64,000 bases of DNA from Pedosphaera parvula Ellin514 (GTDB lineage: Bacteria; Verrucomicrobiota; Verrucomicrobiia; Limisphaerales; Pedosphaeraceae): assembly GCF_000172555.1 (NCBI RefSeq), contig NZ_ABOX02000014.1, positions 62,001 through 126,000 on the forward strand. The letters run 5' to 3'. Under the pieces are notes generated by a model that was not told where the DNA came from, searched no databases, and saw nothing but the letters and a program-made list of their open reading frames with translations. Made by a program: the position numbers and the translations under genes. Below, piece by piece: positions 52,289-62,600 of this stretch (positions within the stretch are counted from its first letter, which is position 1; the number at the start of each line of letters is the position of its first letter).

Positions 52289-52834
52289 TCAATTTTCGAG
52301 ATGCCAAATTAATTGACAGGTGCTTGACCATAATTCACCCAACCAAGCGGAGAATGGTAGTCGACCAGTCTGGAATAATAGCTGCTTTTCAGTTATAATG
52401 CTTTGTTTCAAAATAACTTACATAATCAAACTTTTCCGTTTTCTACAGATTCGAGAGGCCAGTTCCCGGACTGTTACAAGCTGTTAAGCAACTCATATGC
52501 CCTACACCGAATGCCAAAAATTAATTTCCGAAATGGGAAAAAGAACCGGAATTAGGCACTTCGTGTGTCCTTGTATCTTTGATCGGCGTGATAGAATCAC
52601 GGACCCATCCAAAGCCAGTGGTGTTTTCGACTGATGGAATCAACGAGACAGTTCAGCGCACGGCAAGTTGAAGTAGCTGTGACAGAATGGCGACACAATG
52701 GCGGAAGCTGAGAACTTTACTGTCCACTGATCGAGTTGGCTGGCTGGCAAACTTGACACCGGAAATAGCGCGGGGTAGTCGTAGAATGGGATTGTTGATT
52801 AATTCAAATCAACTGAACAAAAGGAGAAGATATT
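52289..52834. other. 546-bp divergent intergenic region with a partial repeat copy
   Basis: It separates the leftward HEAT gene from the rightward DUF1269 gene and should contain both promoters. It contains the partial copy of the rimO-pgsA element at 52504-52552. I see no supported gene. Confidence 0.5.
52504..52552. repeat. Partial copy of the left end of the 16472-16732 element
   Basis: ACACCGAATGCC, an A-run, TTAATTTCC and GAAAAAGAACCGGAAT align over about 46-49 bp with 16474-16520, with few differences. The inverted right end is not found nearby, so this copy is either truncated or a solo end. Confidence 0.6.
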
Positions 52835-53368
52835 ATGGCCCTCGATACATTCGTTCTACTTGCCAACCAGTACGATAGTGAAGCAGACGCGCTCGCCGAC
52901 TTTGAAGCCGTCCGCAAGCTCTACACAGACCTCGGGATCATCGACACCTATGATGCGGCAGTGCTCTGCCACAGCGCCGATGGGAAGGTCAACATCATCA
53001 AACGGGTGGAGGAGCCGACCCGTCATGGTGGGGCAATCGGATTAGTCGTCGGTCTGGCGGTTGGGGCTGCTGTTGCTCTGTTTCCGCCGCTCGGTGTGGG
53101 CTTGGGCGCCGGACTGCTCGGAGGTGGTGCTTTCGGAGCTGGAGCCGGTGCAATCGTTGGGCACGTGGCCGGAGGTATGAGGCGGTCTGATCTGAAGGAG
53201 TTGGGTGAATTCCTCGATAAGGGCAAGTGCGCCCTCCTTGTGGCGGCGGCTACGGACATGGAGGCAAAGGTGGATGCGGCCATCACGCGGACGAAGAAGC
53301 GGGCCAAGGCCAGACTGCAGACCGACACCGACGCGCTTAAGAGAGAGATCGACGCCATTCACGCGTAG
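52835..53368 (+). CDS. DUF1269-type membrane-associated protein
   Basis: This encodes 177 residues. A strong ribosome-binding site (AAGGAG) sits before the ATG. It begins with a globular part (FVLLANQYDSEADALADFEAV, VLCHSADGKVNIIKRVEEPTRHG), then a glycine-rich hydrophobic hairpin (IGLVVGLAVGAAVALFPPLGVG, LGGGAFGAGAGAIVGHVAGG), then a helical C-terminus (LKELGEFLDKGKCALLV). This is the DUF1269 layout, in stress-related proteins of unknown mechanism. It converges on rpsA. Confidence 0.85.
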   Translation: MALDTFVLLANQYDSEADALADFEAVRKLYTDLGIIDTYDAAVLCHSADGKVNIIKRVEEPTRHGGAIGLVVGLAVGAAVALFPPLGVGLGAGLLGGGAFGAGAGAIVGHVAGGMRRSDLKELGEFLDKGKCALLVAAATDMEAKVDAAITRTKKRAKARLQTDTDALKREIDAIHA

Positions 53369-53418
53369 ATGGCAAGGAAGACGCTTAAAGCAGTGAAGAA
53401 AGCTTTTCCAAAAAAGCA

Positions 53419-53448
53419 AACAGGCGGATCGTTTCCGATCCGCCTGTT
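53419..53448. terminator. Bidirectional intrinsic terminator-like hairpin
   Basis: AACAGGCGGATC (53419-53430) pairs perfectly with GATCCGCCTGTT (53437-53448) around a six-base loop. It lies between the DUF1269 gene and rpsA, which converge. A- and T-rich flanks would allow termination in both directions. Confidence 0.8.
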
Positions 53449-53476
53449 GTGAATCTGGCTTTAAACCTTGAGGAGG

Positions 53477-55138
53477 TTAGTCCTTGGCTTCGTCGGCAGC
53501 ATCGAAAGCGTGCTGCAGGGCCACGAGGTCTTCGCCCGGCTTGAGCGAATCGAGCATGGCCTGCTCGGCCTTGAGCTGTTCAGGAGAGTAGCTGGCGGCC
53601 TTGATCGAGAGACCGATACGACGATCGGACTTGTCGATCTTGATCACGCGGGCAGTAACTTCCTGGCCAACCTTGAGCACGTTCTTGATCTTGTCGACGC
53701 GCTCTTCGCTGACTTGGGAGATGTGGACGAGGCCATCGATCTCATGCTGGAGACCAACGAAAGCACCGAAGCTGGCGAGCTTGGTGACCTGGCCGGTGAC
53801 GAGGTCACCGACTTTGTAGAATTGATCGATATTGCTCCAGGGATCGACAGCGAGTTGCTTGACGCCAACTGCAATGCGCTGATTGGCCTTGTCGATTTCG
53901 AGCACAACGGCTTCGACTTCGTCGCCCTTCTTGAGGACTTCGGAAGGATGATTGATCTTGCGGGTCCACGAGATATCCGAGACGTGGATCATACCATCGA
54001 GACCTTCTTCCAACTCGATGAAAGCACCGTAGCTGGTGAGGTTGCGAATCTTGCCCTTGACGCGGGTGCCAGGAGGATACTTGTCCATGGCTTTGTCCCA
54101 AGGATTGGTTTCGAGCTGACGAACGCCGAGGGAGATCTTCTGCTCTTCCCGATTGATACCGAGCACGACGGCTTCGATTTCCTGGTCGGCCTTGAGGACG
54201 TCCGCAGGCTTGGCGATGCGCTTGGTCCAGGAGAGTTCGGTGACGTGGACGAGACCTTCGACACCGGGTTCGAGTTCCACGAACGCACCGTAAGGCACGA
54301 GGTTGACCACCTTGCCCTTGACCTTGGCGCCGATGGGGTACTTGGCTTCGATATTGTCCCAGGGATTGGCGAGCTTCTGCTTGAGGCCGAGGCTGACGCG
54401 TTCCTTTTCCTTGTTGATGTCGAGGACGACGACATCGATATCCTGGCCGACCTTGAGGATGTCGGAAGGATGGGCGATGCGGCCCCAGCTCATATCGGTG
54501 ATATGGAGCAAGCCATCGATGCCATTGAGGTCGATGAACGCACCGAAATCGGTGATGTTCTTGACCGTGCCCTTGCGGATATCGCCAGGGGTCATTTCGG
54601 ACAGGAGCTTCGAGCGGCGGTCATTGCGTTCCTGCTCGATCAGTTCGCGGCGGGAAAGAACAATGTTTTGCCGTTCCTGGTTGATCTTGACGACCTTGAA
54701 CTCATAAGAATTGCCAACGTAGCTGGCGAGGTTCTTGGTCGTGGTGATATCAATCTGGGAAGCGGGCAGGAAGGCTTCGACACCGATGTTGACCAGCAGG
54801 CCGCCTTTGACGACAGCTTTGACTTTGCCGGTGATGGTGCCGCCTTCGTTGCAGATGGTGAGAATTTTGTCCCAGTTCTGCTTGAATTCAGCTTTTTCCT
54901 TGGAGAGGACGACCATGCCGTCCTTGTCTTCGAGCTTTTCGATCAAGACATCAATTTCATCGCCGATCTTGACGGTTTTGATGTCATCAAATTCGTTGGC
55001 GGTGATGACGCCTTCACTTTTGTAGCCGATGTCCACCATGACTTCTTTTGGGCGGACTTCGATGACGGTACCTTTAACAATTTCGCCAGCAGCAAAGCGC
55101 ATTGTGCTTTGCTTCATGGCTTCTTCCATTGTGAGCAT
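53477..55138 (-). CDS. rpsA: 30S ribosomal protein S1
   Basis: This encodes about 553 residues with six S1 RNA-binding repeats, typical of S1. The first is GEIVKGTVIEVRPKEVMVDIGYKSEGVI; later ones include IRKGTVKNITDFGAFIDLNGIDGLLHITDMSW and GAKVKGKVVNLVPYGAFVELEPGVEGLVHVTEL. S1 binds mRNA and helps initiation, important in organisms with weak Shine-Dalgarno sites like this one. Start codons at 55138, 55129 and 55117 are all in frame; the last has a GGAAG-like site just before it, so the exact N-terminus is open. Codon quality is good. Confidence 0.92.
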   Translation of the reverse strand: MLTMEEAMKQSTMRFAAGEIVKGTVIEVRPKEVMVDIGYKSEGVITANEFDDIKTVKIGDEIDVLIEKLEDKDGMVVLSKEKAEFKQNWDKILTICNEGGTITGKVKAVVKGGLLVNIGVEAFLPASQIDITTTKNLASYVGNSYEFKVVKINQERQNIVLSRRELIEQERNDRRSKLLSEMTPGDIRKGTVKNITDFGAFIDLNGIDGLLHITDMSWGRIAHPSDILKVGQDIDVVVLDINKEKERVSLGLKQKLANPWDNIEAKYPIGAKVKGKVVNLVPYGAFVELEPGVEGLVHVTELSWTKRIAKPADVLKADQEIEAVVLGINREEQKISLGVRQLETNPWDKAMDKYPPGTRVKGKIRNLTSYGAFIELEEGLDGMIHVSDISWTRKINHPSEVLKKGDEVEAVVLEIDKANQRIAVGVKQLAVDPWSNIDQFYKVGDLVTGQVTKLASFGAFVGLQHEIDGLVHISQVSEERVDKIKNVLKVGQEVTARVIKIDKSDRRIGLSIKAASYSPEQLKAEQAMLDSLKPGEDLVALQHAFDAADEAKD

Positions 55139-55433
55139 AACTATACTGTGATAACAACTGCAGGGAGACTTGTTCAGCGTGCAAGACGCTTTCGAAGGCT
55201 CCATTGCCTAACTGACCAGACGTTGCAGGGCAACGGAGGTTGAGGGTTAGGTTATTCGTTAACTTTTCTTTTCTCAGCCTATCGCGAACAGCCGCACACG
55301 CGGTGTTCAGGCAGGGTGTACACTAATCCCCCGCCCAACGGATGCAAGCGAAATTTGGGGGTTGAACGGTCTAGGCCTTTGCTCCGCAGAGCCTCAAGGA
55401 CATGCTCTTGGGGCTGAAAATCGCTGTCAGGCG

Positions 55434-56060
55434 TCACTTGCGCAATGCCACGGTAATAACGGTGCTGTTGTCCAAGCCAAAGGTGTATGCGCGCCCATCA
55501 ATCGGGGCTTGAAAGACTTTTGCCTCCCCCGAACCATTGTCCCCGTCGACCTTTACAGCGAGGCTGGCATTGCCATCAGGCAAAAGAGTCGGCGTGATGG
55601 TGCAAGCCCGGCCATCGGCTAACGTGCGACTGGTCGGCTTGACGTTCGAAACAACAATAACCCCTAAATCGCTCCTTTTTGGGACACCCGCCGTGTGCTT
55701 GGAATAACCAGTGAATGCCACGGTAATGATGGTGCCTTTGTCGAGACCGTAAGTGCAAGCTCCCTGGTCCGCTGGCGCTTCAAAATCCAGTTTCGTTTGT
55801 GTCTTGATCGAACCATTGGTCCCGTCAATGGTTGTATTCAGGTGGACATTGCCATTTGGCAAAAGAGTCGGCGTAATGGTGCAAGCCCGGCCATCGGCCA
55901 AGGTGTGACTGGTCGGCTTGCCGCTCGAAACATCAATAACTCCCAAATCATTGCTTTTTGGGAAACCGGCTGCCTGTGTGGCTGTCTGTGTGTGCCTGGA
56001 ACAACCAGCGAACGCCAATGTGAATGATGCAAGAACAATTAAGGGTGTGCGAATCTTCAT
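55434..56060 (-). CDS. Lipoprotein built of a duplicated domain
   Basis: This encodes 208 residues with a lipoprotein signal (LASFTLAFAGC). The rest consists of two copies of a domain of ~85 residues: GFPKSNDLGVIDVS with TLADGRACTITPTLLPNGN, and GVPKRSDLGVIVVS with TLADGRACTITPTLLPDGN. The repeat is near-identical also in DNA, so the duplication is recent. I do not recognise the family. It is upstream-isolated, in a 230-bp-separated minus-strand position after rpsA. Confidence 0.7.
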   Translation of the reverse strand: MKIRTPLIVLASFTLAFAGCSRHTQTATQAAGFPKSNDLGVIDVSSGKPTSHTLADGRACTITPTLLPNGNVHLNTTIDGTNGSIKTQTKLDFEAPADQGACTYGLDKGTIITVAFTGYSKHTAGVPKRSDLGVIVVSNVKPTSRTLADGRACTITPTLLPDGNASLAVKVDGDNGSGEAKVFQAPIDGRAYTFGLDNSTVITVALRK

Positions 56061-56555
56061 ATTCCAGACTTAAACAATCATCTCACGAAAAAGTTGCGTG
56101 TCCTGACGCCTAAACAGCTCATCTTCGCGACGACCGCAGTTTTCAATGAGGGTGTAAAGAATAGCTCCGCGAAACGGGCCTCAATGAGCATTTTAGCAGG
56201 TGCGCTGTTGGGGGGAGGCAATAACTTGTCTGGGTTTTTGCTCCGGGGCAGAAAGGCTGCTCTGCTCATGGCGAAATCAAAACCCAATTGCCTCAAACAA
56301 AAGAGAAAAATGTAAATAACCTGCCGTGACCCCTTTTCGGCCAAGGAGATCAAAAACCGCATTCACCCAAAATTAATGAGCCCATGGCAGCGGAGACCCG
56401 CGCGTCACTACCGGCTTTTAAAATAAATGAAAATTTTTGAAAGATTCCTCCATCTCAGTCCGTATATATAGAAGAGACTCCTTGGGCGGGAACTTGAATT
56501 CCCTCCACGGGGCGGCTCCATAATACTTAATCTGATCTGATCTGATAAAAGTCGT
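56061..56555. other. 495-bp intergenic region upstream of the AraC-type gene
   Basis: I see no supported gene here. Just before the AraC-type start is a (TCTGA)x3 tandem at 56531-56545. The region should hold the divergent promoters of the lipoprotein and the regulator. Confidence 0.4.
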
Positions 56556-56921
56556 ATGGCCACTACAGATTTGTTCAATCTTCTATTCTGGCTCGAAATC
56601 GCCAGGGAAACCACCTACAACGCCGCCCGGATTGCCAGGAAATTAAAAATCTCCCCCCGCCAGCTACAGCGCTACACCCAAAAACTTTTCCGATGCAGCC
56701 CGCAACATTGGCTGCATGAAAGACGCCTGATCGATGCCATGCACCAGCTTGAGGAGAACCATTGCGTTAAAAGTGTCGCCTTCCAGCTCGGCTTCAAGCA
56801 AGCCTGCCACTTTTCACGCGAATTCAAACGCCGTCACGGCATTACCCCCACTGAATATCTCCAGATAATCAACTGCCGCGCTTCTCGGAACACTCAAAAT
56901 CACAACACTGACCTCTCGTGA
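56556..56921 (+). CDS. AraC-type DNA-binding protein without sensor domain
   Basis: This encodes 121 residues. The two HTH motifs of AraC are present: ARIARKLKISPRQLQRYTQKLF and a second with VAFQLGFKQACHFSREFKRRHGITPTEYL. The usual N-terminal ligand-binding domain is absent; only about 20 residues precede the first HTH. It may act constitutively or partner another protein. It is directly upstream of a direct repeat (57036-57074) and two large secreted-protein genes on the same strand, which makes these its likely targets. Confidence 0.85.
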   Translation: MATTDLFNLLFWLEIARETTYNAARIARKLKISPRQLQRYTQKLFRCSPQHWLHERRLIDAMHQLEENHCVKSVAFQLGFKQACHFSREFKRRHGITPTEYLQIINCRASRNTQNHNTDLS

Positions 56922-57035
56922 AAGCCCCTGATTTTTTTGTAAAATCTGCCGCTCGCCACCAAATTTTTAATCGGCCCCTCATTCATTTGATTGAAAGTTC
57001 AAAAATTAGAATCCAAAACAGCCCTCCATCCTCCA

Positions 57036-57074
57036 AAATGTCCGTACCAGATACGAAATGTCCGTACCAGATAC
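57036..57074. repeat. Two direct copies of a 19-bp sequence, 20-bp period (possible AraC-type operator)
   Basis: The sequence AAATGTCCGTACCAGATAC occurs at 57036-57054 and again at 57056-57074. A period of about two helical turns matches sites bound by AraC-family proteins. It is about 105 bp before the start of the large secreted gene. Confidence 0.5.
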
Positions 57075-57179
57075 TTCAATTCCCTTGTTGCCCCTGCTGA
57101 CTACATCCATCATTGCGAGAGATAAAAATGTATGAAAGCCGGCGCTCAAACCAGTTTACGCCCATTTCCAGGAGTCACT

Positions 57180-59597
57180 ATGATCTCAAAACTAAAACTA
57201 TTGCCCTGCGCAACCCTCCTCCTCCTCGGCCTCCCTGCTTACGCTGCCGTCACCCCACAGTCGTCCGCGCCGATCGCTTCCATGACTGAATTCCAGAGGA
57301 CCAATACGCTAGTTGGCTCGTCTTCATTGCAACAAGCAGCCCTGGCCCAGCCTGCGGTGGTCGATGCTTCGAGCGGCCAGCCTGCTAAGGAACGCAAGAT
57401 CAAAATAGAAGGCAACGGCGCAGCGGCAGATTTTGGACCGCATCATGTTGGTTTTGCCTCCAGCCTCAATACTCCCTGGGCCGTGGACATGGTCATGGCC
57501 GATGGCCAGCGCCTCCGCAGCCATATTCTGGGCCTGGCTTATTATGATCCGACCACCGGCCAGAGCGTCCTCCTTGCCAACCTGAAGGACTGCCAGGGCG
57601 AACTCCTCCCGCCCAACCAGATCATCTACCGCAACGCCTTTGACGGAGCCTCCGCCGACGTCGTTTACACCTATACGGAAACCTCAATGGAGCAGGATAT
57701 TGTGATAAGAAAACAATTACCTGCACCAAGCAAATACTCACTGAACGCAGCTACCACTCGCCTGGCCGTATTGACCGAGTTTTTGAATCCCCCCGTTCCC
57801 CGCAAACTCCCATCAACCGTGGACCTGCGGGCCCTGAATCAAGCCGCCAATATTCAAGGAGAGGACACCCTGGGGGATGAATCGATTCTATTTAACACCA
57901 TGCGCATCGGCCTGGGCAAGGCCTTCACTCTGGGCGACTCCTCCGCCCAGATACCGGTTGGCAAAAGCTGGCAGAAGTTGGAAGGCCGTGATTTCCTTGT
58001 CGAATCCACCCCCTATGCCTTGCTCAAACCACAACTGGACAACCTCCCGCCCGAGACGGCCAGCCTGACCCCGCGCCAGCACAAGACACTCAAGCAGGCC
58101 CTTTTGCAAGCCTCAGTACCAGCCAAGGATTCCACTCGATCGGCCAAACCATTTCTCCTGGCCCAGGGTCCGCTGCAGAAACCGGGCGTGGTGCTCGACT
58201 ACTTGATTGTCAGTGCGCCACTCCTGAATATCAACTTTGGTGGCGCCACCACCAACAAGATCGGTTTTGCCGCCGTAGGTCAAACTACGAACGATTACTG
58301 GAACGGCTATAACTTTCCCGGCATCACCCCCGCTGCGATTACGAACCTGAAATGGTCCGACACCAATAATTCCGGGGCAGGTGTCACGGTTGTGAATGGC
58401 GCTGGTCAATGGGGAAACGGGGTCGCCGACGGCATGTATGGCCCCTACATCTACTCCCAGGCCCAGCCCGGCAGCATCACCGTCACGCTGACCAATGTGC
58501 CCAGTGGCACCTACGACTTCTATGTCTATGGCCACAGTCCTACGGATGCCGACAACGGCACCTTCACGCTCACCAGCGGCACGACCAACTACGGCACCAA
58601 CGGCACCACCATTTATGCGGGCTGGAACTCGACCAACTGGGAGGAAGGCCAGCAATACGTCACCTTCCGCAGCGTTTCCGTCGTCAGCACCCAGTCGGTC
58701 GTCCTGACGGTGCTGCCGGATCATGCCGGTTACCCCATCCTCTGCGGTCTGCAGATGGTGCTTTCCAGCGCCATCACCAACTCGACTCCGCCCATCGCCA
58801 GCCTGATCGACATCAATTTTGGCACCAATACCGCCGCCAAGGTCGGCAAGGCGGCCGTGGGCCTCACCACCAGCGACGTCTGGAATGGCTACAATGTTCC
58901 CGGTTCCTCAGCCCTCAATTCCGTTGCCAATCTGAAATGGTCCGATGGCTACACCTCTGCCGTGGGCTTGACCGTGACCAATGCGCCGGGCGTTTCCAAC
59001 AACCTCGTGGCCGATGGCATGTATGGCCCCTACATCTATGCCAAGAGCGCGGGCAACATCCTTGTAACCCTCACCAATCTGGCCAATGGCACCTACGACT
59101 TCTACGTTTATGGCCATAGCGGCACCAACCTAGACAATGGCGTTTATCAGCTCACCTGTGGCACCAACAGCTACGTGACCAAGGGCACCACCATCTGGGG
59201 AGCCGGATGGAAAACCACCGTTTGGGAGGAAAGCCAGCAATATGTTGTGTTCCGTGCCGTGTCGGTCATGACCAACCAGCCCGTGGTTTTCACGGTGCAG
59301 CCGGATGCCTCGGGTTATGCCCTTATCAGTGGACTCCAGGTTGTGCTTCCGATGTCATCGACCATTACCGATAGCGATGGCGACGGCATTCCGGATTGGT
59401 GGGAAATTCAATACGGACTGAATCCCCATGATCCCAGCGATGCTTCAGCCGACCCAGACGGTGATGGTTGGACCAATTTGCAGGAATACCAAACGGCACC
59501 AATCCTCACGATCCCAATGATCTTGGCCTTCACGTCATCATCACCAATCCCAGGAACAACTCCATCCTGCCTTAATCAACAATTTTTAACCCCATAA
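57180..59597 (+). CDS. Large secreted protein with two tandem beta domains and Ca-binding repeats (C-terminal frameshift)
   Basis: This encodes about 805 residues. A clear AGGAG site precedes the ATG, and a signal peptide follows (LLPCATLLLLGLPAYA). An N-terminal domain is followed by two similar ~190-residue domains (about 345-540 and 545-735), both with VADGMYGPYIY and GTYDFYVYGHS. Asp-rich thrombospondin-type-3-like repeats follow (DSDGDGIPDWWE, DPDGDGWTNLQEY). From base ~59491 on the frame encodes a nonsensical tail; adding one A at 59491-59493 restores NGTNPHDPNDLGLHV and a stop at 59573-59575. It is probably surface-associated, and is followed 13 nt later by the RHS gene. Confidence 0.75.
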   Translation: MISKLKLLPCATLLLLGLPAYAAVTPQSSAPIASMTEFQRTNTLVGSSSLQQAALAQPAVVDASSGQPAKERKIKIEGNGAAADFGPHHVGFASSLNTPWAVDMVMADGQRLRSHILGLAYYDPTTGQSVLLANLKDCQGELLPPNQIIYRNAFDGASADVVYTYTETSMEQDIVIRKQLPAPSKYSLNAATTRLAVLTEFLNPPVPRKLPSTVDLRALNQAANIQGEDTLGDESILFNTMRIGLGKAFTLGDSSAQIPVGKSWQKLEGRDFLVESTPYALLKPQLDNLPPETASLTPRQHKTLKQALLQASVPAKDSTRSAKPFLLAQGPLQKPGVVLDYLIVSAPLLNINFGGATTNKIGFAAVGQTTNDYWNGYNFPGITPAAITNLKWSDTNNSGAGVTVVNGAGQWGNGVADGMYGPYIYSQAQPGSITVTLTNVPSGTYDFYVYGHSPTDADNGTFTLTSGTTNYGTNGTTIYAGWNSTNWEEGQQYVTFRSVSVVSTQSVVLTVLPDHAGYPILCGLQMVLSSAITNSTPPIASLIDINFGTNTAAKVGKAAVGLTTSDVWNGYNVPGSSALNSVANLKWSDGYTSAVGLTVTNAPGVSNNLVADGMYGPYIYAKSAGNILVTLTNLANGTYDFYVYGHSGTNLDNGVYQLTCGTNSYVTKGTTIWGAGWKTTVWEESQQYVVFRAVSVMTNQPVVFTVQPDASGYALISGLQVVLPMSSTITDSDGDGIPDWWEIQYGLNPHDPSDASADPDGDGWTNLQEYQTAPILTIPMILAFTSSSPIPGTTPSCLNQQFLTP

Positions 59598-59610
59598 TTT
59601 TTCCAAACCT

Positions 59611-62600
59611 ATGAAATCATTAGCCAAATATCTGGGTGTTGCACTGGGAATGGCGCTTCTTGCCGCCGGCACTTCCCTTCCGGCTGAGACCACTGTCCCC
59701 AAGGCGGAGGACGCTGCAGCTCAAATTTCCCAGTATCATCTCTTTGAGGCCCCCATTCTCTGGGTGGGCGAGCAGCCGCCCGCGCCCAATGAGACACAGG
59801 AGCTCTGGAATAGCCTCCAAACCCTGGCGCGAGTGAAGCCCGAAGAGCGCTTTGGTGTGCTCCAGGAGTTTGTAAAGCAATATCCCGATTCCGCCTGGAC
59901 CCCGTCCATGCAAGCCCTATTGGCCCGCTATTACCGCAACAACGGGCATTACAGCCTGGCTTTGGAACATTGGGAGAAGGCCTGGGCTGTCACCAAAAAA
60001 ATGGAGGGCAATGGCAAGCGGGTGGCCGATTACACGCTGGCCAATTGGACGGAACTGTTGACCAGCCTGGGAAGGGTGGAGCGGTTGACTGAAATCTATG
60101 CCGAAACCAAGGGGCGGCGACTGGACCGCGGGCCGCTGCAACAGTTATTCAACTCCAACTACGAAGCCTTCCGGGTAATGGCCAACAACTCGGGCCGCTC
60201 CTACCGCTGTGGCTCACTGGCGCTGTGGAATGTGGGGAAGGAACTCAAGGGCAAGGAGTTCAAGGGCTACGAACTCGTGGGCATGGCTTCACCGGAAACC
60301 GGCTTCTCCCTTTCCAAACTGGGTGAACTTTCCCAGAAGTATGAACTGGATCTGGTGCCGGCCCAGCGTGTGGAAGGAGAGGAACTCGTGGTGCCCTCCG
60401 TGGTCCATTTGAAGCAGAACCACTACGCCTCCATCCTGGCCAAAAGAGGGGATAAGTACAAGGTCACCGACCCGACCTTTGGCCATGAGCAATGGCTCAG
60501 CAGTGAGGCCATCAATGCCGAAGCTAGCGGTTTCTTCCTCCTGAGCAGCAACAAACTCTCCCCGAGTTATCATCAATTGGCTGCCCTGGATGCCAGCAAG
60601 ATCTTCGGCAAAGGCGCTCCCAATACCTTTAATTCCACCAATAGTGGCCCTCCCTGTACCAATCCTTGTCCTGCATGCTGTCCAGGACCAGGTAATGGAC
60701 CAGGACCAGGTAATGGACCAGGGCCAGGTAATGGACCAGGGCCAGGACACGGACCAGGACCAGGTCACGGACCAAGTGCAGGACCAAGCCCCCAAAATGG
60801 GTGCCCCACTTGTACGAAGTTGAGTGACAATGACGCGGCCAGCCACATTGAACTGGCCAGCGGCATCGGCATGCCCATCTGGTGGGTGTCCGAACCCTAT
60901 GAATCGGTCTGGATGCAGGATGAGCCTCTGGGTTATCAGCCCGCCAAAGGGCCACGGGTCTCCTTCACCATGTTCTATAAACAACGCGATACCCGGCCGC
61001 AACTGCCTTATTTCTTCAGCCTGGGACCGAGCTGGAACTCCGCCCTCATGTCGCGCATTGAATACAGTCCCACTGGCTACTGGCCGGATGAGTCCTCCAA
61101 ACTCTATGTGGCGGGAGGAGGGGAACTGACCTTCAAGGCCAGCGACACGGAAAACTTTATGACCTCCTACTTCACCACCGAACAGATGCAATTCCAGACT
61201 AATGGAGCGGGGGTAATCACCAATTTTGCCATGCTCTACCCGAATGGTAGCGTGGACAATTACGGACTCATTCTCAGCAATTTTGGCCCGGCCAACACCG
61301 CCTTCATCACGCAAAAGGTGGACGCGTCGGGTAACCATATCAGCTACTACTATGATTATTTGGATGATGCCATGACAGGCCATGTGCGCCTGAACTATCT
61401 CGTGGATGGAGATGGTAAGACCAACTACGTGCGCTATGCCGATCCCAGCTACCCCAATCAGATCACCTCCATGGAGGATGCCTACGGGCGGACCAATTAT
61501 CTGGCCTATGACGATGTCAATGGCGGCTTCCTCACCAACACCACTGATGTGATCGGCATGAGTAGCAGTTTCCTCTACGATGACAATGGTTCCATCACCA
61601 ACCTGACCACACCATACGGTACCACGAGCTTCCAGCTCGACTCGATCGCTTTCATGCTTGAGGGCTATTTTAATCGCTCGGTCCTCGTTACCGAGCCTAA
61701 TGCTGCCCAGCAGCTTTTCCTCTACCGGGATTATGCGCCAGATTTTCCTTTCGACATTCCGGCGGAGTTGGTTCCCACCAACTGGCCCAATACCTATGAA
61801 ACCAGTTACTACTACTATCGCAACAGCTTTCACTGGAACCGGCTGCAGTACAAGAACATTTCTGCTGCCGGTCTAGCCAGCCTGGCGGATCCCACCCTTG
61901 GGGATCTGCCGCTCGCCGACTATAAAAAGGCGGAAATGAAGCACTGGCTGCATGAGACTCTTGCAAGCATTAGTGACACCATCAGCTGGGTAAGGTCCCC
62001 GAGCCCGGATGCGGAGGGAACCGTTGATGGCCAGTTTACTTTCTACGACTATCCAGGCAAAGAGCCAGTTCTCCCCATCTTGGTGGGCACCAGCAAACTG
62101 CCTTCCCGGATTGGACAAGTGCTGCCCGACGGTTCTACTTCCTATACCGAGTATGATCGCAATCAATGGGGTTATCCCACCAACATCCTCTCCAGCTACA
62201 CCCTGGCTGATGGTACCATTGGTACCCGGACCAACCAGTACGTGTATGACAGCAACGGCCAGGATCTGCTGCAGGAAATCGGGCCCAGTGGTGAAATTCT
62301 AAACGCCTATAATTACGATACCAATCATCAGGTGCTGCGTTGGACCAATGCCGTGAATGAAATCACGACCTACACCTACAACGCTGCCTATCAGCTCATC
62401 AATACAAAGACCCCTGCAGGTCTCAACATTACCAACATTTACGATGCAAATGGACTGCTCGTGAACAATATTGAAGTCGAAATCAATAAGACCAATTCCT
62501 ACACGTATGACTTGACTCTGGTGAAAACACATACGGATGAGCGTGGGCTTACCACCACCAACCTCTATGATGCCCTGCAGCGCATCACGAACAGCAGCGA

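Noticed and set aside
53468-55243. A 591-codon plus-strand frame opposite rpsA
   Set aside because: S1 repeats on the minus strand explain the open frame.
60289-61833. A 514-codon minus-strand frame opposite the RHS gene
   Set aside because: The plus-strand frame has a signal peptide, a C39-like domain and RHS repeats; the minus frame is an antisense shadow with repeat-derived low complexity.
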